Positions 1 to 6,712 of a stretch of 10,872 nucleotides of DNA are shown piece by piece. The stretch's first letter is position 1; each line of letters opens with the position of its first letter. The notes below the pieces were generated by a model. The model made no database searches, was not told where the DNA came from, and was given only the letters and a program-made list of their open reading frames with translations. Location: assembly GCA_963532875.1 (NCBI GenBank), contig CAUSLO010000034.1:1-10872 (forward strand), given 5' to 3'. The position numbers were made by a program, and so were the translations under genes. This DNA is from CAUTUX01 sp963532875 (GTDB lineage: Bacteria; Bacillota; Clostridia; Christensenellales; CAG-917).

Positions 1-31
1 GTGTTTTGGGTTAAATTTCTTTAATGTAATT

Positions 32-712
32 TTACGCAAGTGTCAAAGATGGGCACTTGTTTACGTACTTTCCATTTTCCTTAAGTTGAATCAGCGAAGC
101 CATTGCTACTATTGGATTGTATTTTCCCTTATTAAATCTATATTGACTTCTCTGTGCGTTTGGTCCAAAAAAGTTTTCGTGTTCGCTCCATACTTCGCAG
201 TCATCTGACGTAGACACGTCAAAGCCTTCTCCTTTTTTTATAACTGATGACCAACCAGGACGACCAGAAATAAGAAGATACTTTTTCTTGCCTATCTTAT
301 TCCCTTTATCGTCTACGAAATCTAAAGTATATGCAGTTGGAGTCTCTTCCGTATTCTTGAAAGAATTGGGTGTTGACAACTGATTTGACCATGTCCTACC
401 CTTGTCTAGACTCTTCCTTATTACCGTTTCTCCTCTTCCATGTCCTCTAACGTAAAATGTGTATAAAGTCTCGCTGTTATCTTTTTCTCTTTTCAAAATG
501 TAGTCTGGGTGAGCCAAGTACTTGCCACCTTTAAATACTGGACCGTCATTGTCAATTGTATTGAAATTATATAAATCACCATGCCCCATTTCTTGAGAAA
601 TGTCATAGTATTCAAGACGCTCATTTTTTATTTTTGTGCATGCGGTAAAAAGAACCATACAAAGTACGGCAATCAAAATGGTACTTATTTTTAGGTGACT
701 CTTGAGATTCAT
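32..712 (-). CDS. Sialidase/BNR-like lipoprotein, apparently C-terminally truncated
   Basis: Predicted lipoprotein of 226 residues. The N-terminus is a type II signal peptide: a basic start, a hydrophobic stretch at about 9-22, then a lipobox FTAC with Cys25 as the lipidation site, so the mature protein should sit on the outer face of the membrane. A perfect Asp-box (SxDxGxTW) is seen at 101-108 (SLDKGRTW), and a degenerate second copy lies near 168-175 (TSDDCEVW). Asp-boxes mark beta-propeller sialidase-type proteins. Such proteins are usually much longer, so this covers only the first blades. The frame ends KYVNKCPSLTLA-stop directly after a well-preserved segment (IVAMASLIQLKENGKYV). This suggests a frameshift or deletion rather than a natural terminus. 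No complete catalytic set is visible, so enzyme activity is doubtful. The ATG start is supported by GGAGG ten bases upstream, inside a hairpin. The gene lies downstream of upp on the same strand. Substrate unknown. Confidence 0.6.
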   Translation of the reverse strand: MNLKSHLKISTILIAVLCMVLFTACTKIKNERLEYYDISQEMGHGDLYNFNTIDNDGPVFKGGKYLAHPDYILKREKDNSETLYTFYVRGHGRGETVIRKSLDKGRTWSNQLSTPNSFKNTEETPTAYTLDFVDDKGNKIGKKKYLLISGRPGWSSVIKKGEGFDVSTSDDCEVWSEHENFFGPNAQRSQYRFNKGKYNPIVAMASLIQLKENGKYVNKCPSLTLA

Positions 713-719
713 ATAGAGC

Positions 720-750
720 GAGCCTCCATAAAGGAGGTTAACGGAGGCTC
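720..750 (-). promoter_or_regulatory. Hairpin in upp-lipoprotein gap, SD in 3' arm
   Basis: Perfect 8-bp inverted repeat, GAGCCTCC (720-727) with GGAGGCTC (743-750), and a 15-base loop. Read on the minus strand, the 3' arm carries GGAGG, the only good SD for the lipoprotein start at 712. The loop holds a second CCTCC that could pair with the same GGAGG and form a tighter hairpin with a TTTAT loop. No T-run follows, so it is a poor intrinsic terminator. It could block translation, stop transcription weakly, or mark mRNA processing. The stem is directly visible; the function is inferred. Confidence 0.6.
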
Positions 751-763
751 AGTTAATTCTATA

Positions 764-1402
764 TTATTTTGTTCCAAAAAGTCTATCCCCAGCATCGCCG
801 AGACCTGGTAGGATATATCCATTTTTATTTAGTTCTCTATCTAATGTAGAAACATATATTTTTACATCAGGATGCTTTGTTGCTACATTTGTAACCCCTT
901 CTGGTGCTCCGATGATGCTCATAAGGCGGATATGTTTACAACCTTTTTTCTTCAAAAAGTTAATTGCAGCAATCGCACTTCCGCCTGTTGCCAACATTGG
1001 ATCGAGCAATATTGCCACGCTATCTTGTATTCCATCTGGCAACTTACAATAGTATTCATGTGGTTCTAAAGTTTCTTCATCTCTGTATAACCCTATGTGT
1101 CCTACTTTTGCGGTTGGGAACAATGTGTGAACACCATTTACCATTCCTAACCCTGCCCTTAGTATTGGGACGATTGAAACAGCATTGTCCGCCACCATTG
1201 TTTGTTCTGTTACCTCCAATGGGGTTTTAACCATAACTTTCTTTGTTGGCACATCCTTAAAACATTCATATGCCATCAAGGTTGTTATTTCTTCAACAAG
1301 TTCCCTAAACTCTTTCATGCTTGTTTTCTCATCTCTGAGAATTGCAATCTTATGCCTAATTAATGGATGATCGAATATTGTAACGTTATCTAATTTCTTC
1401 AT
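764..1402 (-). CDS. upp: Uracil phosphoribosyltransferase
   Basis: Cytosolic pyrimidine salvage enzyme: uracil + PRPP gives UMP + PPi. The length, 212 residues, is normal for the family. The PRPP-binding motif is ILLDPMLATGGSA at 131-143. The type I PRTase core includes VPILRAGLGM at 78-87, and the C-terminal uracil-binding loop YILPGLGDAGDR lies at 196-207, followed by the family ending LFGTK. The ATG start has GGGAG nine bases upstream, inside the end of uraA, and the first 17 bases overlap uraA, so the two are surely co-transcribed and probably translationally coupled. Its place after the uracil permease gives a complete import-and-capture route for uracil. Regulation probably comes from the promoter and attenuator ahead of nhaC. 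No feature is missing or odd. Confidence 0.97.
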   Translation of the reverse strand: MKKLDNVTIFDHPLIRHKIAILRDEKTSMKEFRELVEEITTLMAYECFKDVPTKKVMVKTPLEVTEQTMVADNAVSIVPILRAGLGMVNGVHTLFPTAKVGHIGLYRDEETLEPHEYYCKLPDGIQDSVAILLDPMLATGGSAIAAINFLKKKGCKHIRLMSIIGAPEGVTNVATKHPDVKIYVSTLDRELNKNGYILPGLGDAGDRLFGTK

Positions 1403-3152
1403 TTTTCTTTGCTCCCTTGACTGTTTTCTTCTTTGTTTTCTTCTCTACTATTATATTTTCTTTAGTTTCTATTTCTTCTTGTTTAATCTCTGTTTCTTTT
1501 ACCTTTTTTGACTCTTCATTTGTGTTATCTGTCAATGTTATTTCTTCCTCATTTTGTTCTGTGTCCTGTGCTATTGTCAACATTTCTTCTTTTTGTTCTA
1601 ACTTTTCAGTACCTTCTGCGTTCTCACTTTCTTCTGGAACAGGTAACTCGTCTATATTTTTCTCTTCGTCAATTACCTTACCTGCTAGTGAGTACATAGG
1701 TTTGTCTGTAGACTCAATCTCTTCTTGTGTCTTGCCTCGTTTTGAAGGAATAATTAGATTCAATATTATGGCTGCTAAGGTTGCTATTGCTAGAGGGCTG
1801 ATTTCAACTAAGCCACCGCCCTTGACGTGGAAACCTATTTTCTTACCCATAAGAGAAAGTGATCCTAGTCCTAAGCCAAGTGCTAGAGTGATTGATACAA
1901 CCATCATGTTCTTTGTACTGCTGAAGTTTACCTTTGCATCTACTAATGCTCTAAGTCCATTTGCAGCAATCATACCAAACAAGATAACACTTGCCCCACC
2001 AACTACTGGTCCTGGGATACCTTTGATAAATTCTGCAAATGGTGTGAATATTCCTAAGCCAACTGCCATAAGTGCTGCGTAGAAGATGTTTCTTGGGTTG
2101 TAGTTCTTTGTGATTGCGAGTACTGCTGTGTTTTCACCATATGTTGTGTTTGCTGGTCCACCGATAAGACCTGAAACCATTGTTGCGATACCATCGCCAA
2201 GTACTGTTCTGTGTAACCCTGGATCTACCATGAAGTCTTTCTTACATACTACTGAGTTAGCACTGATATCTCCGATGTGTTCCATGAATGTAACTACTGC
2301 TATTGGGACTATTGATAACATCGCTGTTGCTAGTGTTCCGTTTTTAAGCTGACCCCAGCCTTTTACATAGAACCCTAGGATTCCCTCCCCTCCACTTTTG
2401 AATATTTCTTGAAATACTACAATGCTCTTATCTTGAGTTTTGTGAAATATGAATTCTTTACTATAAGGATTTAAGTTTACTATTCCGACTGCCATCGCAT
2501 AGACATATCCAACAGCGAATCCTAATAAGATAGGGATTACTTTCAAGAATGATTTTGGTTTCGCATACGCATTTGTTACTACAATGACAACTGCTGTTAT
2601 TATTGCTGTTGTCCAATATCTCCACCCTTGGAAACCTGCAGAACCCTTTACAAGTCTTTTCCCATATAATAAAACTTCAGTTGCTTCTGCTGGATTCCAA
2701 ATATTGTTTAAAAAAATGTTTCCTGCAAGCGTTAGACCGATAACTACTATTACTGGTCCTACAACTATTGGTGGGAACAACTTCTTTATCTTGTCTGCTC
2801 CAACCAGTTTTATTATTATGGCAAAAATAACGTATACCAGACCTGCGCAAACCAAGGCTATTGTTACTGCAAGTTTATTTCCTGCCCCTTTATCATATCC
2901 CGCCGCTAATATACCTGGCAAGAACGCAAAACTTGATCCCAAGAATACTGGAACTTTTCTTTTTGTTAATAAGTAGAAAAGTATTGTGCCGATACCTGCA
3001 CTTATTAAAGCAAGCGAGATATCCATTCCAGTTATCATTGGAACTGTTACCGTTGCCCCAAACATTGCGAACATGTGCTGTAGGCTTAGAAGTAACTCTT
3101 TGCCGACTTTTTTGCTCTTCAAGTTAGGCTTCATTGTAATTTTTTTCTTCAT
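1386..3152 (-). CDS. uraA: Uracil permease (NCS2 family) with long charged C-terminal tail
   Basis: Membrane symporter of the nucleobase-cation NCS2 family, most likely for uracil given the downstream upp. Residues about 20-470 are the transporter, with many hydrophobic segments. They contain QHMFAMFGATVTVP at 25-38, VTFMEHIGDISANS at 287-300 and GGPANTTYGENTA at 331-343. Glu290 and Glu340 lie where substrate-binding glutamates occur in E. coli UraA. Residues about 470-588 are an extra hydrophilic tail, acidic at first (EEIE, EEKN, PEESENAEGTE) and Lys-rich at the end (VEKKTKKKTVKGAKK). Typical family members of about 430 residues lack it. The ATG at 3152 is preceded by AGGAG, which favours it over Met7, and overlaps the end of nhaC by 29 bases. 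The xanthine or other nucleobase transporters of NCS2 are alternatives, but the upp overlap argues for uracil. Confidence 0.9.
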   Translation of the reverse strand: MKKKITMKPNLKSKKVGKELLLSLQHMFAMFGATVTVPMITGMDISLALISAGIGTILFYLLTKRKVPVFLGSSFAFLPGILAAGYDKGAGNKLAVTIALVCAGLVYVIFAIIIKLVGADKIKKLFPPIVVGPVIVVIGLTLAGNIFLNNIWNPAEATEVLLYGKRLVKGSAGFQGWRYWTTAIITAVVIVVTNAYAKPKSFLKVIPILLGFAVGYVYAMAVGIVNLNPYSKEFIFHKTQDKSIVVFQEIFKSGGEGILGFYVKGWGQLKNGTLATAMLSIVPIAVVTFMEHIGDISANSVVCKKDFMVDPGLHRTVLGDGIATMVSGLIGGPANTTYGENTAVLAITKNYNPRNIFYAALMAVGLGIFTPFAEFIKGIPGPVVGGASVILFGMIAANGLRALVDAKVNFSSTKNMMVVSITLALGLGLGSLSLMGKKIGFHVKGGGLVEISPLAIATLAAIILNLIIPSKRGKTQEEIESTDKPMYSLAGKVIDEEKNIDELPVPEESENAEGTEKLEQKEEMLTIAQDTEQNEEEITLTDNTNEESKKVKETEIKQEEIETKENIIVEKKTKKKTVKGAKKNEEIR

Positions 3153-4773
3153 CTTCCTCTCCTATATTTTTATTAAATTGCACCACTTGTGTGGGTAATT
3201 CCTTCTTGTGTTTTTTGACCAATAAGATTATTGATAAGATTCCGATTAGCAAGATTGGTCCTACGGTTAATGAAATTGCTGATGCATAGCCGTATAGATG
3301 TTTAGGATTCGCTACCTTTGAACTTAACTCTCCTGTAACTACTCCTAGAATTATGTATGAGAGCAACGTTATGGCTGCCACGACACCCGCATACGGCATT
3401 TGTGTTTTAACGTGATCAATGTGATTACATTGTGCTCCGCTTGATGAAAGTATAGTTGTGTCAGATATAGGCGATATGTGGTCTCCAAAAACTGAACCTG
3501 CTAGTATAGCCGAAATTGTTATTACTACTTTTGGATCCATTGAACTGTTGCCTAGTACTGCTGTTGCTATTGGTATCAGGATTCCGAATGTTCCCCAACT
3601 TGTTCCTGTTGCGAAAGATATCCCACTTGCAATTAGGAAGAACATTGCTGGCATTACTGAGAAAACTACTGAGTTTGCTCCAACACTTCTCTTTACATAT
3701 TCATTTGCCTTAAGTCCTTCGTCCCCTATTATTGATGAGATTGTCCAAGCAAGTATTAATATGAGTATTGCTGGTACCATTGACTTAAATCCTTCAGTGA
3801 TGCTATTCATAGTCTCTTTGAATGTAATGACTCTTCTAATCTGATAATAAATTGCTGTGAATAATACCGCTATCGTTGACCCTACAGCCAAGGACGTTCC
3901 AGAGTCTGCTCTCGAGAATGCCTCTGCAAATCTAACTCCCTTAGCATTCTCCATCTTTGGTTCGAATCCATCAAAATATCCGCTGTATATCATCGTTCCT
4001 ACGCATAGCAAAATAAGTGCTACAACTGGGAGAATTAGATCTACGACCTTCCCCTTTTTAGAACTTCCAACTCCCATGCTCTCTTCGCAAGGTAAATCAT
4101 AATTCCCAGAATATACGTCTCCACGTAGTGCATTAATTTCATTTCGGTGCATTCTTCCAAAATCCAATTTTGTTCCAATCATGAAGAAAACCATGATTAA
4201 AGTGAGGATTGCGTACAAATTGAATGGTATTGTCTTTATAAATGCTACAATTCCATCCCCAGACAACTCTCCAGTTACTGCTGCCGCCCAACTAGATATT
4301 GGAGCAATTATGCATATCGGTGCAGCTGTTGAATCTATGATGTATGCCAACTTTGCTCTAGAAACTTTAAATTTATCAGTTACTGGTCTCATTACTGACC
4401 CAACAGTTAAACAATTGAAATAGTCGTCGACGAATATCATTCCACCTAAGCCTGCTGTAACGAATAACGCACCTTCTCTTGATTTGATTTTTTTGTTTGC
4501 CCATTTGCCATATGCTGTGGATGCTCCCGACTTAACTAGCATTACTACTAAAATTCCAAGCATTACCAAAAAAATTAATATTCCGCCATTCTTACCTAAT
4601 CTATTACTTAGTAACTCAAAGATCTTTCCAAATGCATGTATTGGATTTCCCTGTGCCAAAAACATGCCACCAAAAAAAATCCCTATAAATAGGGATAAAT
4701 ATACTTGCTTGCTTATTAACGCTAGGGCTATTGCTATTATCGCTGGTACGAATGCCCAAAACTTACCTATCAC
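3124..4773 (-). CDS. nhaC: NhaC-family Na+/H+ antiporter
   Basis: Polytopic membrane antiporter of 549 residues with about a dozen hydrophobic segments. Family signatures include FVDDYFNCLTVGSVMRPVTD at 114-133, GISFATGTSWGTFGILIPI at 384-402, and GDHISPISDTTILSSSGAQC at 430-449, followed by NHIDHVKTQMPYA (450-462). These are typical of NhaC-like proteins, which exchange Na+ for H+; some relatives exchange organic acids such as malate and lactate, so the exact substrate is open. The C-terminus is a short acidic tail (GEEDEEKNYNEA). The start is GTG, chosen because AGAGGTGAT (4777-4785) lies just upstream and an in-frame stop lies not far beyond. First gene of an operon with uraA (29-base overlap) and upp. 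Its start overlaps the stop of a proposed leader ORF by four bases (GTGA), so translation may be coupled to that ORF. Confidence 0.9.
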   Translation of the reverse strand: MIGKFWAFVPAIIAIALALISKQVYLSLFIGIFFGGMFLAQGNPIHAFGKIFELLSNRLGKNGGILIFLVMLGILVVMLVKSGASTAYGKWANKKIKSREGALFVTAGLGGMIFVDDYFNCLTVGSVMRPVTDKFKVSRAKLAYIIDSTAAPICIIAPISSWAAAVTGELSGDGIVAFIKTIPFNLYAILTLIMVFFMIGTKLDFGRMHRNEINALRGDVYSGNYDLPCEESMGVGSSKKGKVVDLILPVVALILLCVGTMIYSGYFDGFEPKMENAKGVRFAEAFSRADSGTSLAVGSTIAVLFTAIYYQIRRVITFKETMNSITEGFKSMVPAILILILAWTISSIIGDEGLKANEYVKRSVGANSVVFSVMPAMFFLIASGISFATGTSWGTFGILIPIATAVLGNSSMDPKVVITISAILAGSVFGDHISPISDTTILSSSGAQCNHIDHVKTQMPYAGVVAAITLLSYIILGVVTGELSSKVANPKHLYGYASAISLTVGPILLIGILSIILLVKKHKKELPTQVVQFNKNIGEEDEEKNYNEA

Positions 4774-4874
4774 TGAATCACCTCTATATAAAAAAATAAA
4801 GCCCCAATGGCTTTATTTTGTTTAACTCTATTTTCTTCTTCAATCAGAGGACTGAATCGAATAACTGAATTCAT
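4770..4874 (-). CDS. Proposed 34-residue leader peptide of the nhaC-uraA-upp operon
   Basis: Small ORF of 34 codons. It starts with ATG at 4874-4872 (MNSVIRFSPLIEEEN...), reads straight through the terminator hairpin (...NKAIGALFFYIEVIQ) and stops at TGA 4772-4770, overlapping the nhaC GTG as GTGA. The promoter -10 box ends at 4883, so the expected transcript start (about 4876) falls only one to three bases before the ATG. There is no SD, and translation would have to be leaderless or nearly so. The arrangement matches leader peptides of attenuated pyrimidine operons such as E. coli pyrBI, where the peptide reading frame crosses the terminator. I do not recognise the sequence. An ORF of this length can arise by chance in AT-rich DNA, so confidence is moderate. 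Confidence 0.4.
   Translation of the reverse strand: MNSVIRFSPLIEEENRVKQNKAIGALFFYIEVIQ
4790..4819 (-). terminator. Rho-independent terminator in nhaC leader (attenuator)
   Basis: Read on the minus strand: AAAATAAAGCC (4819-4809), loop ATTGG, GGCTTTATTTT (4803-4793), then more T. This is an 11-bp perfect stem whose 3' side merges into a T-rich run, a classic intrinsic terminator. It lies between the nhaC promoter and the nhaC SD, about 20 bases before the start codon. No gene upstream on this strand could need it, since apgM is divergent. It must therefore control read-through into nhaC-uraA-upp. No obvious antiterminator stem was found, so leader translation is the simplest candidate for relieving it. 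Confidence 0.8.
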
Positions 4875-4882
4875 CTTTTTCA

Positions 4883-4911
4883 ATTCTAGTTTTTCAATGG
4901 TTTCTTGTCAA
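4883..4911 (-). promoter_or_regulatory. Promoter for nhaC-uraA-upp operon
   Basis: Housekeeping sigma-70/SigA-type promoter on the minus strand: -35 TTGACA (4911-4906, perfect), 17-base spacer, -10 TAGAAT (4888-4883, five of six). It is the best promoter match in the window. The predicted transcript start is near 4876, leaving a leader of about 100 bases before the nhaC GTG. Confidence 0.75.
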
Positions 4912-4925
4912 ATGTTTTATTTGAC
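4907..4925. repeat. 7-bp inverted repeat joining two divergent -35 boxes
   Basis: GTCAAAT (4907-4913), GTTTT, ATTTGAC (4919-4925). The arms contain most of the -35 boxes of the leftward nhaC promoter and the rightward apgM promoter. The symmetry may simply reflect two TTGAC boxes facing away from each other. The matching outer AAAT bases could also make it a shared operator. Confidence 0.5.
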
Positions 4926-4948
4926 TTTTGGTAAATGTCATATATGAT
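4921..4948 (+). promoter_or_regulatory. Promoter for the phosphoglycerate mutase-like gene
   Basis: TTGACT (4921-4926, five of six), 16-base spacer, TATGAT (4943-4948, five of six), about 30 bases before the ATG at 4978. It is back-to-back with the nhaC promoter, with only nine bases between the two -35 boxes, so RNA polymerase is unlikely to occupy both at once. Confidence 0.6.
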
Positions 4949-4977
4949 TAACTTACAAGCAACAGACGAGGTTTTTT

Positions 4978-6186
4978 ATGAAATATATATTAGTTTTATG
5001 CGATGGTATGGCTGACTACAAAATCCCTGAAATAAATAATGGGACTCCGCTCTCTGTTGCAAAAACTCCTTACATGGACTTGCTATGTAAATCTGGAAAA
5101 ATTGGACTTGTGAAGACAATTGCCGATGGATATAAACCAGGTAGCGATGTTGCCAACCTTGGGGTGCTTGGATACAAAGCAAATGAATCATATACTGGTC
5201 GTAGCCCACTTGAAGCCTTATCTATTGGTATTGATATGGCTAAAGATGATTTGGCAATTCGTACTAATTTGGTAACCCTATCTGATGAGGAAAACTTTGA
5301 AGATAAAAGAATGATTGACTACTCTTCTTCTGAAGTTTCAACAGAAGAGGCAAAAGAACTAATACAATTTATTAAGAAAAGACTTAATAACGAAAAATTT
5401 AACTTCTATGCCGGCGTCAGTTATCGTCATTGTTTAATAGTTAAACATACAGCACCTGGTGAAATTCTAACACCTCCACACGATATCACTGGCAAACAAA
5501 TCGGTACTTATTTACCAAAAGGCAATATTGGCTCTGAATTAATTAACCTTATAAAGAAGTCATATGACTTGTTAAAGGACCACCCTATCAATATAAAGCG
5601 AATTAAAAATGGATTAAACCCAGCAAATGCTCTTTGGTTCTGGGGTGAAGGAACTCGTCCAAACCTTAAAAGTTTTAAAGAAAAATATAACAAGACTGGT
5701 GCGATGATATCAGCTGTTGATTTACTCAAAGGAATTGCAATTGGAGCAAAAATGAAAAGTATTGACGTTGAAGGGGCAACAGGAACTATACATACTAATT
5801 TTGACGGAAAGGCAGATGCAGCAATCAAAATTCTCAATGATGTGGATTTTGTATTTGTCCATCTTGAAGCACCTGATGAGTGCGGACATCAAGGAAATTT
5901 AAAAGACAAAATTCGTTCAATAGAACTAATTGATGAAAAGATAATAGGGAAAATATACAATACGTTCAAAGAAAGAAAGGAAGATTTTTCAATGCTTGTA
6001 ATGCCAGATCACTTCACTCCTATTTCTCTCTTAACTCATTCATCTGAGCCAGTGCCGTTCTTGATGTATTGTTCACAATCTAAACTTGGAAATAACGAAG
6101 AATATAATGAGGAAAGTGCGTCTAAAACAGGAACCTACTTTGAAGACTCAACACAATTAATTGAGTCTTTCTTTACTCTGTCTTAA
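4978..6186 (+). CDS. apgM: Cofactor-independent phosphoglycerate mutase, archaeal (ApgM) type, or related homoserine kinase
   Basis: Cytosolic alkaline-phosphatase-superfamily enzyme of 402 residues. Metal-binding and catalytic landmarks are in order: Asp9 in LVLCDGMADY, the Ser56 nucleophile in GSDVANLGVLGY (55-66), Asp300 and His304 in HLEAPDECGHQGN (295-307), Asp344-His345 in MPDHFTP, and His354 in THSSEPVPF. The fold family interconverts 3- and 2-phosphoglycerate. A closely related bacterial subgroup of about 400 residues has been proposed to act as an alternative homoserine kinase in threonine synthesis. No thr gene lies nearby, so the window does not settle which it is. The start is set by GAGG six bases before the ATG. 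It is the only plus-strand gene, is divergent from nhaC, and its last 14 bases overlap the 3' end of the convergent membrane-protein gene. Confidence 0.85.
   Translation: MKYILVLCDGMADYKIPEINNGTPLSVAKTPYMDLLCKSGKIGLVKTIADGYKPGSDVANLGVLGYKANESYTGRSPLEALSIGIDMAKDDLAIRTNLVTLSDEENFEDKRMIDYSSSEVSTEEAKELIQFIKKRLNNEKFNFYAGVSYRHCLIVKHTAPGEILTPPHDITGKQIGTYLPKGNIGSELINLIKKSYDLLKDHPINIKRIKNGLNPANALWFWGEGTRPNLKSFKEKYNKTGAMISAVDLLKGIAIGAKMKSIDVEGATGTIHTNFDGKADAAIKILNDVDFVFVHLEAPDECGHQGNLKDKIRSIELIDEKIIGKIYNTFKERKEDFSMLVMPDHFTPISLLTHSSEPVPFLMYCSQSKLGNNEEYNEESASKTGTYFEDSTQLIESFFTLS
6143..6169 (+). terminator. Hairpin at the convergent 3' ends, possible weak terminator
   Basis: Perfect 9-bp stem AAGACTCAA (6143-6151) with TTGAGTCTT (6161-6169), nine-base loop, followed on the plus strand by a T-rich stretch (TCTTTACTCTGTCTT). 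It lies inside the last codons of apgM (residues about 389-397), so stopping right there would remove the stop codon. On the minus strand it begins four bases after the membrane-protein stop but lacks a T-run. It is the only stem available to separate the two converging transcripts. Confidence 0.4.
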
Positions 6187-6712
6187 CTCCATCCTCGTAC
6201 GTACTTTCTTCTATTTTATATTTTTTCTTTTCTACTTCCTTTTGTATTTTCCTAACTGTTTTGTATATGCTCAATACCAAACTTAATACCGCTATGATCA
6301 TAGAGAGTGAAAAGAAAAATATCTTCTTTGGGTTTTTCTCAAGTCCCGATTGATACATAGACGTCATAAGCACTGCATACATTGTCATTAAAACTACATT
6401 TGAAATCCCTTTAAATAGCCCGAAAAATACTTTGAATTTTTTTAGATATTCACTGCCTTTTTGCATGTTGTTAATCGTTATCCCGAAAATAACGCTGAAT
6501 ACAATTATGTTGATTATTAGCATTACTAGCAGAACTATTGCCAGCGGACCCTCGACCCACTTTTTAATAAACATAATAATCGTTTGAGCAATCGTGAAAA
6601 CAATGCCAAGTAAATTCAGCATTATAGACAAAAACAAAAGCACCTTATTTGGTCTTTCTTCTATTTTTTTCTTCTCGCCATTGTTATATGTAAATGACTG
6701 AGTTTTTGCCAT
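6173..6712 (-). CDS. Unknown four-helix membrane protein
   Basis: I do not recognise a family. The protein has 179 residues, with four hydrophobic segments at about 24-48, 55-78, 99-118 and 130-149. The short N-terminus is hydrophilic (MAKTQSFTYNNGEKKKIEERP) and the charged C-terminus runs from about 151 (KTVRKIQKEVEKKKYKIEES). By the positive-inside rule both ends are likely cytoplasmic. The ATG overlaps the hydrolase stop as TAATG, and AAGG lies seven bases upstream, so its translation is probably coupled to the hydrolase. That makes a membrane partner or support role possible, but this is inference from position only. Its 3' end overlaps apgM on the other strand by 14 bases. Confidence 0.75.
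   Translation of the reverse strand: MAKTQSFTYNNGEKKKIEERPNKVLLFLSIMLNLLGIVFTIAQTIIMFIKKWVEGPLAIVLLVMLIINIIVFSVIFGITINNMQKGSEYLKKFKVFFGLFKGISNVVLMTMYAVLMTSMYQSGLEKNPKKIFFFSLSMIIAVLSLVLSIYKTVRKIQKEVEKKKYKIEESTYEDGVKTE

Noticed and set aside
713..780. Separate promoter for the lipoprotein gene
   Set aside because: TAGACT and TATAGA at 16-base spacing can be picked out, but both boxes are poor matches and overlap the upp end.
1417..2082. Long plus-strand open frame opposite uraA
   Set aside because: It is the antisense shadow of the permease tail and core, with low-complexity Ser/Phe composition and no SD.
3124..3152. Later start (Met7) for uraA to reduce the nhaC overlap
   Set aside because: The AGGAG sequence is properly placed for the first ATG at 3152, and overlaps are common in this operon.
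4774..4876. PyrR-binding site or a known riboswitch in the nhaC leader
   Set aside because: The nearest sequence, CAGTCCTCTGATTG, lacks the GAGAGG-type core expected for PyrR. The leader, about 100 bases, shows no multi-stem aptamer.
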